Assembly: GCA_027886185.1 (NCBI GenBank)
Contig: WOAB01000563.1
Location: 4,526,001-4,590,000, forward strand
Source: Rheum nobile
Taxonomy: Eukaryota; Streptophyta; Magnoliopsida; Caryophyllales; Polygonaceae
Length of the DNA stretch: 64,000 nt
Direction: 5' to 3'
Each line of letters begins with the position of its first letter. Position 1 is the first letter of the stretch. Shown piece by piece: positions 9,980 through 20,825 of the stretch. Both the position numbers and the translations under genes were made by a program. The notes under the pieces were generated by a model. It saw only the letters and a list, made by a program, of their open reading frames with translations, made no database searches and was not told where the DNA came from.

Positions 9980-10876
9980 TGATAGCTCCATGACCCCCTC
10001 GATGACGGCGAAGGACGAAGAGGAAGCAATGGGAGTGCGCTCGAATGGCCCGATAACAAGAGCTCGCGCAAGGGCAATGGAACGCGCGACTCAATCCTTA
10101 GTCTCACGGGCTTACGCGAGTGACTCGGGTTCATCTAGTCCTAAATGGGTCCTTCTCTTGACCTATGAAGGGTTGGGTGAGGTCCCCCCTTAGTCGCCCC
10201 CGTTGAGGAGAGCCAGACGTAGAACATCAACATTTCCGCGACCGCGGAAACCATTTCCGCGACCGCCGAAATTCCACTGGCGAATGGCTCTACAGGAAGT
10301 TTTCCGCGACCGCGGACGATATAGCCGCGACCGTGGAAATTCGACTGACAGCGTGTCTCTATAGAAAGTTTTCCGCGACCGCAGAAGAAATTGCCGTGAC
10401 CGCGGAATTGTTACGTGCAAACAAGTCTTTTAGAGGAAGTTTTCCGCGACCGCGGAGGTATTTTCCGCGCCCGTGGAAACTGGACTGGCGTTAGAATCTT
10501 CGACGTTTTATTTCCAAACTTATTATTATTATTATTTTTTAGTCGATATTTAAACCAGCAAACCCTAGTTTATAAGGTTATGAAGATTTTGAGAATTAAG
10601 TTGAGTTTATCTCCTTTCCAAAATCCCTTGCATCTTCTCTCCGATCCCACGGATCAAACTATCCCGTAGCTCGTCGCTTCGAGCAATCAACTCCGTTTCT
10701 TCGGTATTTCGCGATCATCACGTTGATCCCTACGTTCATCTCTTTGGACGAGTTTGTCTATCTCTTTAGCCCTTGGAAAGCCATCTCTTTGGCTACGCAC
10801 GAGGAGAATCGACTACAAGCTTGAGGAAACGAAGATCATGCGATTGCAAACGACATTTCAGGGGTTGTTCGCATCA
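9980..10876 (+). repeat. Gypsy LTR, copy 1 (5')
   Basis: 897 bp. It contains three related roughly 75-90-bp units, each with CCGCGACCGCGG-type near-palindromes (about 10228-10490), then an AT-rich TATTATTATTATT block. The first ~215 bp include the C-terminal codons of pol (see the pol entry). It shares private variants with the 19319 copy rather than with the 3' LTR. Confidence 0.9.
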
Positions 10877-11150
10877 ACTGACATCAGAGCCTATCCAAGC
10901 TAAGTTTGTTTCTTCTCTCTTATTGTGATTCCTTGAAATTTTTCCGCTTACAAGCCCATATTTTTTTTTAGCACCACCACTCGCCGGAAACCCTACCGCC
11001 GTGAACACCACCATCATTCCGCCACCACCACCACCGTCTGCCACCCGCGACTACAACGCCGACGCTGGCCACTCGGTCGAGCAACCCACCGACGCGCGTC
11101 AACGAGCCACCGCAGCGTCGAGCGCCTCCTTCCAACGATAGGGCAAGGGA
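10877..11150 (+). other. Gypsy leader and first gag codons, cut by CACTA
   Basis: Leader with a weak iMet-like primer site (ACATCAGAGC at about 10881). It is followed by the start of a His/Pro-rich gag with CCACCACCACC runs. The sequence stops at the CACTA terminus. Confidence 0.7.
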
Positions 11151-11163
11151 CACTAGTGGAAAA

Positions 11164-11560
11164 AACACTTTTTGAGGCTCCCTTTTAGAGGCGTACATAT
11201 TTCAAAACGCCTCAACAACGACCTACGCAATCAGTTTTTCAGGTTTTTGAGGCGGATAATTATTTTATACGCCTCAAAAAAATCTATTGAGGCGGGCAAA
11301 TAATTATACGCCTTAAAAAGTTTCCGAAAAAATATTCCCGCTAAAGTATTAGAGGCGGGCCAAATGTAGGCCCACCTCTAATGGTACATAATTGAGGCGG
11401 GCGAAAAAAGCCCGCCTCTATTAACTTTTGTTGAGGCGGGCATATTATAGCCCGCCTCAACAAATGTATGCAATAGAGGCGGGCATAAAGAGGCCCGCCT
11501 CTATTGCCTCATTACATTCAGCTTATAGAGGCGGGCATATTAGGCCCACCTCTATAAGTC
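11164..11560. repeat. CACTA left subterminal repeats
   Basis: Inverted and direct copies of GAGGCGGGC / GCCCGCCTC occur every 20-40 bp. They form potential hairpins such as TTGAGGCGGG...CCCGCCTCAA. In characterised CACTA families such repeats bind the element's own DNA-binding protein. Confidence 0.88.
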
Positions 11561-12310
11561 TACCCTAATTAAATTAAAAACATTCAGCTTTGTGCACGCC
11601 TTCGTTCATATCTTCGTATCGTCGTCTTCGCCGAGGTCCGACTTCCTCTCCTTTCGCCGAGCACTCGGTTTCACCAGAGTTCCGACTTCCTCACCCGATT
11701 CCGCTGGCCGGTAAGCACATCTAACACCCTATTTTACTTTAATTTCATCCAACACATTTACAATTTTATTTAGGTTCATACCGAATTGGAGAAGTAAAAT
11801 CATAAGTACTGAAGCTTGTACGGATTTGGAGAAGTAAAATACGAGCAAATCCTAATGTACTGATTTCGAATTTGTGTATTTTGTGTTTAAAGCTTGTACG
11901 AATTTGTGTATTTTTGTGTGTAAAGCTCGTGCATTGAAGGTGTTTGATGAAATGCCCCTATGAATATGCGTTTCTCTAATAGGCGGGCCTAATACTGATT
12001 TCGAATTTGTGTATTTTGTGTTTAAAGCTTGTACGAATTTGTGTATTTTTTGTGTTTAAAGCTCGTGCATTGAAGGCAATGAGGATGTAATATACTAGAG
12101 GATCACATTTTTACAGTTTATTTAATTGGGGAAATTACATTCTGCAGGTTGATAGAGGCATTGTCTTGAAGGATCGATATTGGGTCAAGGTAATACTTCT
12201 ACCCTAATTCCTTAGGCCCTTGGCGGGATAGAATTCATAATTTAGGCCCTTGGCGGGATAGTTATTAGAAATGATATTAAATCTTCCTTGTTTTGCATTT
12301 ATTACTAGAA
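11561..12310 (+). other. CACTA 5' untranslated region with probable intron
   Basis: Non-coding. It includes two related blocks around GCTTGTACGAATTTGTGTAT. A likely 5'-UTR intron runs from GGGTCAAG|GTAATAC (donor near 12189) to TTATTACTAG|AAATG just before the transposase ATG. Inside the intron are two copies of a 30-bp unit ending AGGCCCTTGGCGGGATAG. Confidence 0.6.
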
Positions 12311-14845
12311 ATGAGTCGTCCTTGGATGTACGGTGATCATACTACGACAAAATACTTGAGTGGGGTTGAGGAGTTCATTAGATGTGCTTTAGCACACCAA
12401 CGGAGTACGAAAGCCGAAAAAATCTATTGTCCATGCCGTGATTGTAAGAATATAAGGCGGTTAGATGATATTGATGACATTGAGGATCATTTATTTCGTC
12501 GTGGTTTCAAATAAGATTATCATGTTTGGTTTTGGCATGGTGAGAAAATACCTGATCGTCCAAGTTCTAGTGTCAATGAGTTTGATGTTCGGGTAGACAT
12601 TGATGATAGTGATGATGATATTGCTGAGAATAATGAGACGGATGATGGTGATGACCAAGAAGATGATGAAATAAATGGGATGATGGATGGGGTGAGAGAT
12701 CACTTGAACGAACGACCTCAGATGTTCGAACAAGTATCAAAGGCTGCAGAGACTCCCTTGTATCCCGGGTGTACAAAATTTAGCAAGTTAGAGGCTGTGT
12801 CAATACTTTACAACTTGAAATGTGCTTCTGGTTGGACTGATGGAAGTTTCAACACCTTATTGGAATGGTTAGGTGAATTTTTACCAGAAGGCAATGAGAT
12901 GCCTATCTCTACTTATTATGCCAGGAAATTGATGTGTCCCTTAGGCTTAGAGGCCGTCAAGATAGATGCTTGCCCAAATGATTGTATGCTTTACAGAAAT
13001 GAACATGAAAATTTGAATGAGTGTCCAAAGTGCGGTGCATCTCGTTACAAGCATAAAGGGGTAAATTCGGCTAAGAGGGGCCCAGCAGCTAAGGTTATGT
13101 GGTATCTTCCGATAATACCTAGGTTTCAGCGTTTGTTTTCGTTAAAGAAGGAAGCAAAAAATATGAGGTGGCATGCGGAAGGGAGAAAGAAAGATGGACT
13201 CCTTAGACATCCTGCTGATTCTCCTCAATGGAGAAATATTGATAAGAAATATTCTGAATTTGGTGATGAGGATATGAATCTGAGGCTTGCTTTATGTACA
13301 GATGGTGTGAATCCGTATGGCACTCTAAGCAGCCAACATAGCACATGGCCGGTTCTTCTAGCGATTTATAATCTTCCTCCATGGTTGTGTATGAAGCGCA
13401 AGTTTATCATGTTATCACTCCTCATCTCCGGGCCTAAGCAACCTGGGAATGACATAGATGTGTATCTGGCTCCACTTGTTGATGATTTGAAATTACTGTG
13501 GAATGAAGGTGTTCCAATGTTCGATGCATACACCAACTCAAATTTTACCTTGCGAGCTATGGTTTTTTGTACCATAAATGATTTTCCGGCATATGGAAAC
13601 TTGTCTGGGTACAAAACCAAAGGAGAACAAGCATGCCCTATATGTGAAGAAGATATGAAACCCGCCTACTTGAAAAATTACAGGAAAAATGTGTATCTAG
13701 GGTACCAGAAGTTCCTTAGTCGATATCACCCTTATCGTAAAAAGAAGAAGGAGTTCAATGGGTACACCGAGGAAGGAGTAGCTCGTACACCTTTGACAGG
13801 ATCACATGTTTATGAACGAATTAAAAATGTTGACACCAAATACGGCAAGGGCTTCAAGTCCGTCTCTGAAAAGGGTGTTTTATGGAAGAAAGCGTCTATA
13901 CTATGGGATCTTCCTTATTGGAAAGATTTGTCGGTTAGGCATTGTCTCGATGTGATGCACATTGAAAAAAATGTTTGTGATGCTATAATTGGGACATTGC
14001 TAAATATACCCGGAAAGACGAAAGACAATCAGAAAGTTCGTTTTGATATGAAAGAGAGGAATATTCGACCAGATTTGTGGCCCGTTGTAAAATCGGATGG
14101 TAAAAAGATTTTTCTGCCTCCGGCCTGTTACACAATGTCAAGAAAGGAGAAAAAGGTGTTTTGTGAGTGCTTACATGGCATTAAAGTTCCATCGGGATAT
14201 TCGTCAAATGTAAAACGTCTAGTTTCTCTTTCGGACCTTCGGTTGATTGGTATGAAGTCTCATGATTGTCATGTATTGATTAATGTTTTCTTGTCGATCG
14301 CACTTCGTGGGATATTGCCGAAACACGTGAGACATGTTATAACAAAACTGTGCGTGTTTTTCAGTTCCATATGTGCTAAGGTTATTGATCCGGAAATATT
14401 GGATGCTCTCCACGTTGATATTGTTGAAACTTTGTGTCGATTTGAAATGTACTTTCCGCCGTCTTTCTTTGACATAATGGTGCACTTAATTGTTCATTTG
14501 GTTCGAGAAATCAAGTTATGTGGTCCGGTGTATTTAAGATGGATGTATCCTTTTGAGAGATTTGTTGGCAGTTTAAAGGACAAAGCAAAGAATCGGGCGA
14601 ATCCAGAGGGTAGTATCATTTGTGGAGTCCTTCATGAAGAGATATCTCAATACGCAGCTGAGTTTTTGTCAAGGCTTCATCCAATAGGTCTTCCAAAATC
14701 TCATCATGTAGGGAGGCTTGAAGGAGATGGAGTAATTGGTAAAAATGTGATATCTCCTCCATCTGAATTGTCTTCCTTGGATTTTTTTTTTTTATATGTA
14801 CTCATATGCTTTTTTTTTATATGTACTCATGAAATCATGATCTAG
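12311..14845 (+). pseudogene. CACTA TnpD-type transposase, one premature stop
   Basis: ATG at 12311 (MSRPWMYGDH) opens a transposase-associated N-terminal domain with a zinc-finger-like IYCPCRDCKN. A TAA at 12512-12514 (after LFRRGFK) interrupts it. The same frame then continues with DYHVWFWHGE, an acidic linker, and LYPGCTKFSKLEAVSILYNL, followed by the Transposase_21 core (CPNDCMLYRNEHENLNECPKCG, LALCTDGVNPYGTLSSQHST). Next come VYLAPLVDDLKLLWNEGV, the HCLDVMHIEKNVCDAIIGTL block and a DUF4218-type region (GPVYLRWMYPFERFVGSLK). It ends in a low-complexity FFF-rich tail at 14845. A possible short downstream exon (from about 14922, EVHFHVT) follows. The usual C-terminal DUF4216-like part is missing. 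Apart from one C-to-T type stop and the short C terminus, the reading frame is well kept, so decay is recent. An intact protein would cut and join the CACTA ends in the nucleus. Confidence 0.9.
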
Positions 14846-15009
14846 TTTTTTGTGTATGAGCAATGCTGAAGCAAATGAGTCTTTATTACATAGACGTTAA
14901 TTATACCTTGTTCTCCTCTTAGGAAGTTCATTTTCATGTGACAATGCAGAAGCTTTATGTTACAATAAGTAATTTTTTGTGTGTGCTTGTTGTAGGAATT
15001 CTAGCCACT

Positions 15010-18000
15010 ATGTCTAACGAAAGTGGAAATGCTATTTTCCCTACCCAAGGTGATCCTGAATCACAAGGTGTTAGCGCGATTACACAGATCGCTAAAGGGC
15101 GTGGTCCGTCAAAAGGCGTTCAAGTAAAAAAGCCTATGAACCTTGAGTTTAATGAGTTTAATGTCCCTGATGGCGAGTGGTTGAAACAATACGGAAAGCA
15201 AGTTGGGAGTTGTGCTCAAAGAATTAATATTAACGTGAAAGAATACCGAAGGATAGATGAGCAGACGAGGCAAGGGTTTTGGGAGGAGACCAAGGTATAA
15301 TGTCTTTTTAAATTGTTTTAAATATATACTATATTAACTATCATTCTAACTTATTGTAAAAATCTACAGCTTATGTTCCACATCATTGAGGATGTCAATA
15401 AATCAAGGGAAAAATACTTCCATTCTTGTGTGGCAAAACGATTTAGAGATTTCAAGAGCAAGTTGGTAGCTCGATGGATAACTAAGACGCAAAAGCCGTC
15501 GAAGTATCCTAGAAACAAGATGACTTGGGAAATCTACCACCACATTACAGAGGCTGATTGGTCAGTTTTTCTTCAAGAATATTACAGGCCAGAGTCATTG
15601 GTAATAATGCTATTTCTGTTTAGTATTAAAGATTTCTAGTCAGCTAGCGGAAATCATTGGTAATAATGCAATTGACTTTTGACAGGCTCGTAGTGAGAAA
15701 GCAAAGGCAAGTGCAGCCCACCACAAGAATCCTCATCGCACCGGCCAGGCGGGTTATATTAGAAAATGACACGAGTGGATAAAAGAAGGACGACTCCCAG
15801 AGAAAGCAGCTTTATCTCTGTCAAGTAGCTCCTCAGTGAACTCATCGGTTCCTAGAGCTAGAAAATACAGATCAAAGGAGTGGGTTTTGGCTCATCAAGT
15901 TCGAACTGAGGATGGAAAGTGGGAAGTTAGCCCGAACGATAAGGATGCCGTAGAAATTGCAAGAAAAGTTGTAAGTAGTGCTTTTTAATGAATATTTACT
16001 TAAATTTACTTGGAAATATGAACTAATCTATACTTTCCTAATTGACATTATAGGAGGAGTATATCGAAGAAGAGAAAAAGGAAACCTTACTTTCGAGGAT
16101 GATGAGGATGCCCTCACCAAAGCCATTGGGAAAAAAGATCATCGTGGTCGTGTCAAGGCAATAGGTGGAAATGTGGGTTATAGAGTTGCTTTCGGTCCAA
16201 GAGAACGACGGAGAAGATGTTCTAGTGAAGCTTCATCAGATCTGATCGAATCGATCAGAGCTGAAGTTAGAAAGGAGTTTGAAGGTGAGTTAGATAAAAG
16301 GGTTGCTGAGGCCCTCCAAAAGCAACTACGCTCCATGTTACACATAAATCAACCAAACTTCACTTCTACTCCCGTTCTTGAACTTAATGTTGATGCACCC
16401 TATACCACTTGTCATGATTCCACACCGCAACCACGTGAGCTAAAGGTATGATTGAGTTTGAGTATTATCATGAACTCTTTATGTCCAAATACCTCTTATA
16501 ACATGAATTAAAATACCTCTTATGCAGGAAAGGACTACATGCCATCTTGCCCTTGAGGATAAAGATTCTGGTAACAAAGTGCTCGTAGCGGATGGTATGG
16601 TACAACCCTCAAATGGTGCATCGTCCCAACACTTTACACCGATGAAGCCTGATCACTACAAAGTCCAAGTTGATTTTGTTTATGATGGACATCATGATGA
16701 TATTCTTCCGGTGCCTACGGGTGATGGTTTCACTAACTTAGGCGGTGCTCAGGGTAGTTTTGTGCAATGGCCGATCCGCTTAGTGATTTTCGAAGACGAC
16801 GAGGTAAGAAATCTAGGCTCAATAATAATGTACACATTACTCACTCTTGCTCATCTATAATTCTAATATATATAGGACTATACTACTCCACGCCCAACAA
16901 AGAAGTCCAAGTCATTTCTCTCTAAAAAGGTGGATGACAGCGCCAAAAATACAAAGGTAAGTCATTTCTCTCTAAAAAGGTGGATAGAATTCATAATTTA
17001 GGCCCTTGGCGGGATAGAATTCATAATTTAGGCCCTTGGCGGGATATAATTCATAATTTAGGCCCTTGGCGGGATAGTTATTAGAAATGATATTAAATCT
17101 TCCTTGTTTGTGCTCAATAATACAAATGTTACTTCATTATTATTGTTTGGAAATTTCATGTCAAAATAACTCTTAAGTCTCAGTCCAACAAAGAGGTGGT
17201 TGGTAGCTATGATCGTAAAACAGAAGAATCAGCCGTCAAAAGGAAGAAAGCAGAAAACGAAGAAATTCAAGGTCATGGTCAATCATGCAAGTGGTTGCAA
17301 TTTGTTATGTCTTCGGCGCTGGGTGGTATATATGATAGTACTCCCATCCCATTGGATGCCTCGGTTTGGAATTATGTGACAGATCAAGAAACATACGTCA
17401 CTGCATCCGATGTAGAAGAGTTCCTTAAGGGGGCGTGCTTAAACATTTCTGTGATTCAAGTCTACATGATGTAAATGTTTTGATCAGTCTTTATCTTTTA
17501 ATTGTCAACTATCATTCTTAATCATTTTTTCTTTAATTGTTCAACTATCATTCTTAATCGTTTTTTCTTTAAATGTGCAGGTATTTATTGGACAATCACA
17601 CATATGCATTTGAAAATTCTCGAATTGGGTTCATTTGTCCTGAGATTGTGTCAAGCACTAGAATCAAGGCCGATCCATCTGTTCCAGCAAATTACTTGCA
17701 ACGTGTGTTCAATGCTAACAGTGCCAAATTGTTTTTGCTCCCATATAATCAAGAGTAAGTGTTTTCAATATATAATTAGTATTTTAAGCAATCATTAATG
17801 TTTATCAATTTACGTTTAAATGATGCAGCAATCATTGGATTCTGTACGTGATAGACCTATTTAAAGCACAGGTCTATCTTTTCGATTCTCTAAAAGGTCC
17901 AGACAACAGAACGACTGATGCATCTGGAATCATGAATTTGTAAGTTATTTTGCTTACGAACTAGTTTTTTTTTGGGAATATTAACAATATCAGTTTCGTG

Positions 18001-18474
18001 ACTGTATTATGTTGATTTTCTAGGGCATTTCAAGTGTTTAAGTATCAAGGTGGGAAGTGCGATAAATCAATAGGAAAACGTAAGACATTGAGAGTCTGCA
18101 ATATAGAGGTACATATAGCATTTTAAACGCTTTAGGTTTGTTTATTTATAATCAAAGGCCTTGTATCTAAGACAGTCCCCTTATGTTGTGTAATTAGTGC
18201 GCTCAACAAAGCAGCGGAACCGAGTGTGGCTATTATGTCATGAAGTTCATGTTAGAGATAGTCACGGGACTCGAGGACTCTGATGAGCGACTAGATAAGG
18301 TATGTAACTTAACTAACTATATATTGATAGTATTTGTGTTTTGTGTCAATAATTTTTGTGTTTTTTATGAAGCTATATCCTAAGAGGAAGACAGCGTATA
18401 CTTATGAAGAAATGGATGTTGTTCGTGAGCAATGGGCACAATATTTTACATCGAAGTATTTATTATCGGATTGA
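15010..18474 (+). pseudogene. CACTA second gene: TnpA-like plus Ulp1 (C48) protease
   Basis: Twelve exons are supported by GT/AG sites and phase: 15010-15294, 15370-15600, 15686-15970, 16054-16445, 16528-16803, 16876-16956, 17184-17470, 17581-17754, 17829-17939, 18024-18108, 18198-18299 and 18373-18474. The first four resemble plant Transposase_24-type proteins (MNLEFNEFNVPDGEWLKQYG, KSREKYFHSCVAKRFRDF, KYPRNKMTWEIYHHITEADW, then a coiled-coil-like RAEVRKEFEGELDKRVAEAL). The last exons form a Ulp1-type cysteine protease with His in NHWILYVIDLF, Asp in VYLFDSL, Gln in CAQQSSG and Cys in TECGYYVMKFM. A TGA at 15767-15769 in exon 3 and an apparent one-base frame change early in exon 4 break the frame. 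The protease exons themselves show no lesion. In the family this protein is encoded beside TnpD; its role in transposition is unproven. Confidence 0.82.
16984..17109 (+). repeat. Tandem 30-bp intronic repeat shared with 12210-12293
   Basis: Three copies of a roughly 30-bp unit (AATTCATAATTTAGGCCCTT then GGCGGGATA) are followed by GTTATTAGAAATGATATTAA. The same unit (two copies) and the same following sequence occur in the presumed 5'-UTR intron at 12210-12293, 4.8 kb upstream. Just before it, 25 bp of exon 6 with its donor region (TTTCTCTCTAAAAAGGTGGA) are also duplicated (about 16915 and 16963). Confidence 0.85.
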
Positions 18475-18675
18475 ACTTGTTTGTACTTGTCATGTAAACT
18501 GTTGTTGAGAACCTGATTGTACTCTGGTGAAATCTGTTGTGTTGTTGTATATTATTCTGTGAATAAAATCAGGAATCTATTCTGTAAATTTAATGTGTGT
18601 ATGGTGCAAATTTAATGTGTGTATGGTGCATCATAAAATCAGGAATCTATTCTGCAAATTTAATGAAATAACTTT
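18475..18675 (+). other. 3' untranslated region of CACTA genes
   Basis: Non-coding, with an AATAAAATC polyadenylation-like signal near 18562. A word AGGAATCTATTCTG and a word TTTAATGTGTGTATGG are each present twice. Confidence 0.5.
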
Positions 18676-19041
18676 TAGAGGCGGGTCTATGGAGACCCGC
18701 CTCTAAAAGCCACTTGTTGAGGCGGGCCTCTATAGGCCCGCCTCAACAAGTGCCTCACTATGGCGCCAAAGTGAGGCACTTGTTGAGGCGGGCATATAGA
18801 GGCCCGCCTCAACAAGTGGACTTTTAGAGGCGGGCCTACACAGGCCCGCCTCTAAAAGTGCCTCACTTTGGCGCCATAGTGAGGCACTTGTTGAGGCGGG
18901 CCTATAGAGGCCCGCCTCAACAAGTGGCTTTTAGAGGCGTATATTGTCCGCCTCAAAAAGGGTCCCCACTTGTTGCAGCCCCCTCATTTGAAGCGAACGG
19001 TGTTCGCCTCAATAAATGTCCAAATGCCCGCCTCTATTAGG
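18676..19041. repeat. CACTA right subterminal repeats
   Basis: Dense alternating GAGGCGGGCC / GGCCCGCCTC pairs are arranged as several hairpins (CTTTTAGAGGCGGG..., CACTTGTTGAGGCGGG...). Two mirror-like copies of a block containing TGGCGCCA lie near 18761 and 18869. Confidence 0.88.
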
Positions 19042-19057
19042 GTTTTTTCCACTAGTG

Positions 19058-19127
19058 TTCGCCTCAATAAGTGAACAGTGTTCGCCTCAATAAGCGAACG
19101 GTGTTTGCCTCAATAAGCGAACAGTGT
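19058..19127. repeat. Three tandem units outside the CACTA right end
   Basis: Three copies of a 23-bp unit (TTCGCCTCAATAAGCGAAC plus a few bases) lie between the CACTA terminus and the duplicated copia gag. The same unit occurs once inside the element at about 18983-19015. Element-derived sequence is therefore present beyond the terminal inverted repeat, an abnormal junction. Confidence 0.8.
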
Positions 19128-20512
19128 TCGTTAGCGTCATTCTTCATCCTTCCCTTACTCTCCCGCAAAGTGGCCATCACCTCATCTAGAGTGAGACTCG
19201 AACTTCCTACAAGTAACGTCTACACCAAGGACTTGTAGGACATCGACAATGACGCTAATAAGAACAATGCATGCTCCTCATCCTTAATAGCATCCCCTAC
19301 ATTCATCAATTGGCATACTGATAGCTCCATGACCCCCTCGATGACGGTGAAGGACGAAGAGGAAGCAATGGGAGTGCGCTCGAATGGCCCGATAACAAGA
19401 GCTCGCACAAGGGCAATGGAACACGCGACTCAATCCTTAGTCTCCCGGGCTTACGCGAGTGACTCGGGTTCATCTAGTCCTAAATGGGTCCTTCTCTTGA
19501 CCTATGAAGGGTTGGGTGAGGTCCCGCCTTAGTCGCCCCCGCTGAGGAGAGCCAGACGTAGAACATCAACATTTCCGCGACCGCGGAAACCATTTCCGCG
19601 ACCGCGGAAACCATTTCCGCGACCGTGGAAATTCCATTGGCGAATGGCTCTACAGGAAGTTTTCCGCGACCGCGGACGATATAGCCGCGACCGTGGAAAT
19701 TCGACTGACAGCGTGTCTCTATAGAAAGTTTTCCGCGACCGCAGAAGAAATTGCCGTGACCGCGGAATTGTTACGTGCAAACAAGTCTTTTAGAGGAAGT
19801 TTTCCGCGACCGCGGAGGTATTTTCCGCGCCCGTGGAAACTGGACTGGCGTTAGAATCTTCGACGTTTTATTTCCAAACTTATTATTATTATTATTATTT
19901 AGTCGATATTTAAACCAGCAAACCCTAGTTTATAAGGTTATGAAGATTTTGAGAATTAAGTTGAGTTTATCTCCTTTCCAAAATCCCTTGCATCTTCTCT
20001 CCGATCCCACGGATCAAACTATCCCATAGCTCGTCGCTTCGAGCAATCAACTCCGTTTCTTCGATATTTCGCGATCATCACGTTGATCCCTACGTTCATC
20101 TCTTTGGACGAGTTTGGCTATCTCTTTAGCCCTTGGAAAGCCATCTCTTTGGCTACGCACGAGGAGAATCGACTACAAGCTTGAGGAAACGAAGATCATG
20201 CGATTGCAAACGACATTTCAGGGGTTGTTCGCATCAACTGGCATCAGAGCCTATCCAAGCTAAGTTTGTTTCTTCTCTCTTCATGTGATTCCTTGAAAAT
20301 TTTCCGCTTACAAGCCCAGCTTTTTTTTAGCACCACCACTCGCCGGAAACCCTACCGCCATGAACACCACCACCATCATTCCGCCACCACCACCACCGTC
20401 TGCCACCCGCGACTACAACGCCGACGCTGGCCACTCGGTCGAGCAACCCACCGGCGCGCGTCAACGAGCCACCGCAGCGTCGAGCGCCTCCTTCCAACGA
20501 TAGGGCAAGGGA
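19128..20512. repeat. Direct duplication, right copy
   Basis: It pairs with 9789-11150: copia gag 19128-19318, gypsy LTR 19319-20236 (918 bp, one extra 21-bp GC unit), gypsy leader 20237-20512. The CATAC preceding the LTR is also duplicated (19314-19318). Confidence 0.9.
19319..20236 (+). repeat. Gypsy LTR, copy 2 (duplicated 5' LTR)
   Basis: It is close to copy 1. For example, both have GACTGACAGCGTGTCTC where the 3' LTR has GACTGACATCGTGTCTC. Being nearer to copy 1 than to the 3' LTR shows that it arose by DNA duplication after retrotransposition. Confidence 0.9.
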
Positions 20513-20816
20513 CAAGGTCTGTTTTAAGTGTCAAGGACGTGGCCACATGCAGCGGGACTGCCCCAACAACAAGCGAGTCCTCTTCTCGAACACCTCCGGC
20601 TATGAGTCTTTTGACGAGGACACCGCTAACGCCGGACCGGTATTTGACACCTATGGCCATGAGGAGGAGGAGGAGATGGATGGATACATATGCAGCTCTA
20701 TGGATGAGCAAGGCAACGTGCCTTTTAGCTTGGTTACACGCCGCGTTCTTACCGCCAAAGAAGGTACCTTACTTGACCAACGTGAAAATTTGTTTCATAC
20801 TATGTGTGCGGTCTAG
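20360..20816 (+). pseudogene. Gypsy gag remnant with zinc knuckle
   Basis: ATG at 20360 starts a Pro-rich N terminus (MNTTTIIPPPPPPSATRDYN) that closes in its own frame. A second frame holds the CCHC knuckle CFKCQGRGHMQRDC (about 20518-20560) and an acidic tail (GHEEEEEMDGYICSSMDEQG) ending at a TAG at 20814-20816. The capsid-type core of gag, normally a few hundred residues, is missing, with a frame change at the join. An internal deletion therefore removed most of gag. Confidence 0.75.
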
Positions 20817-20825
20817 GGTGCTTCA

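Larger units (their letters stand above)
9789..11150. repeat. Direct duplication, left copy (flanks CACTA)
   Basis: This segment consists of copia gag (9789-9979), a full gypsy LTR (9980-10876) and gypsy leader sequence (10877-11150). It recurs at 19128-20512 with few differences; the largest is one extra 21-bp unit in the right copy's LTR. The left copy ends exactly where CACTAGTGG begins. The right copy continues from GGGCAAGGGA into the gypsy gag zinc knuckle. Confidence 0.9.
11151..19057 (+). mobile_element. CACTA (En/Spm-type) DNA transposon
   Basis: Terminal inverted repeats CACTAGTGGAAAAAAC (11151-11166) and its reverse complement (19042-19057) bound a 7.9-kb element. Both ends carry dense subterminal GAGGCGGG/CCCGCCTC repeats (about 11170-11560 and 18676-19040). 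Internally there are two plus-strand genes: a TnpD-type transposase (12311-14845) and a multi-exon gene with a C-terminal Ulp1 protease domain (15010-18474). The 3-bp host duplication expected for CACTA is not seen (GGA left, TTC right), because the right flank is not the original target. Confidence 0.93.

Noticed and set aside
11164..11560. GC hairpins considered as transcription terminators
   Set aside because: They are CACTA subterminal repeats mirrored at the other end (18676-19041), and rho-independent terminators do not apply to plant nuclear genes.
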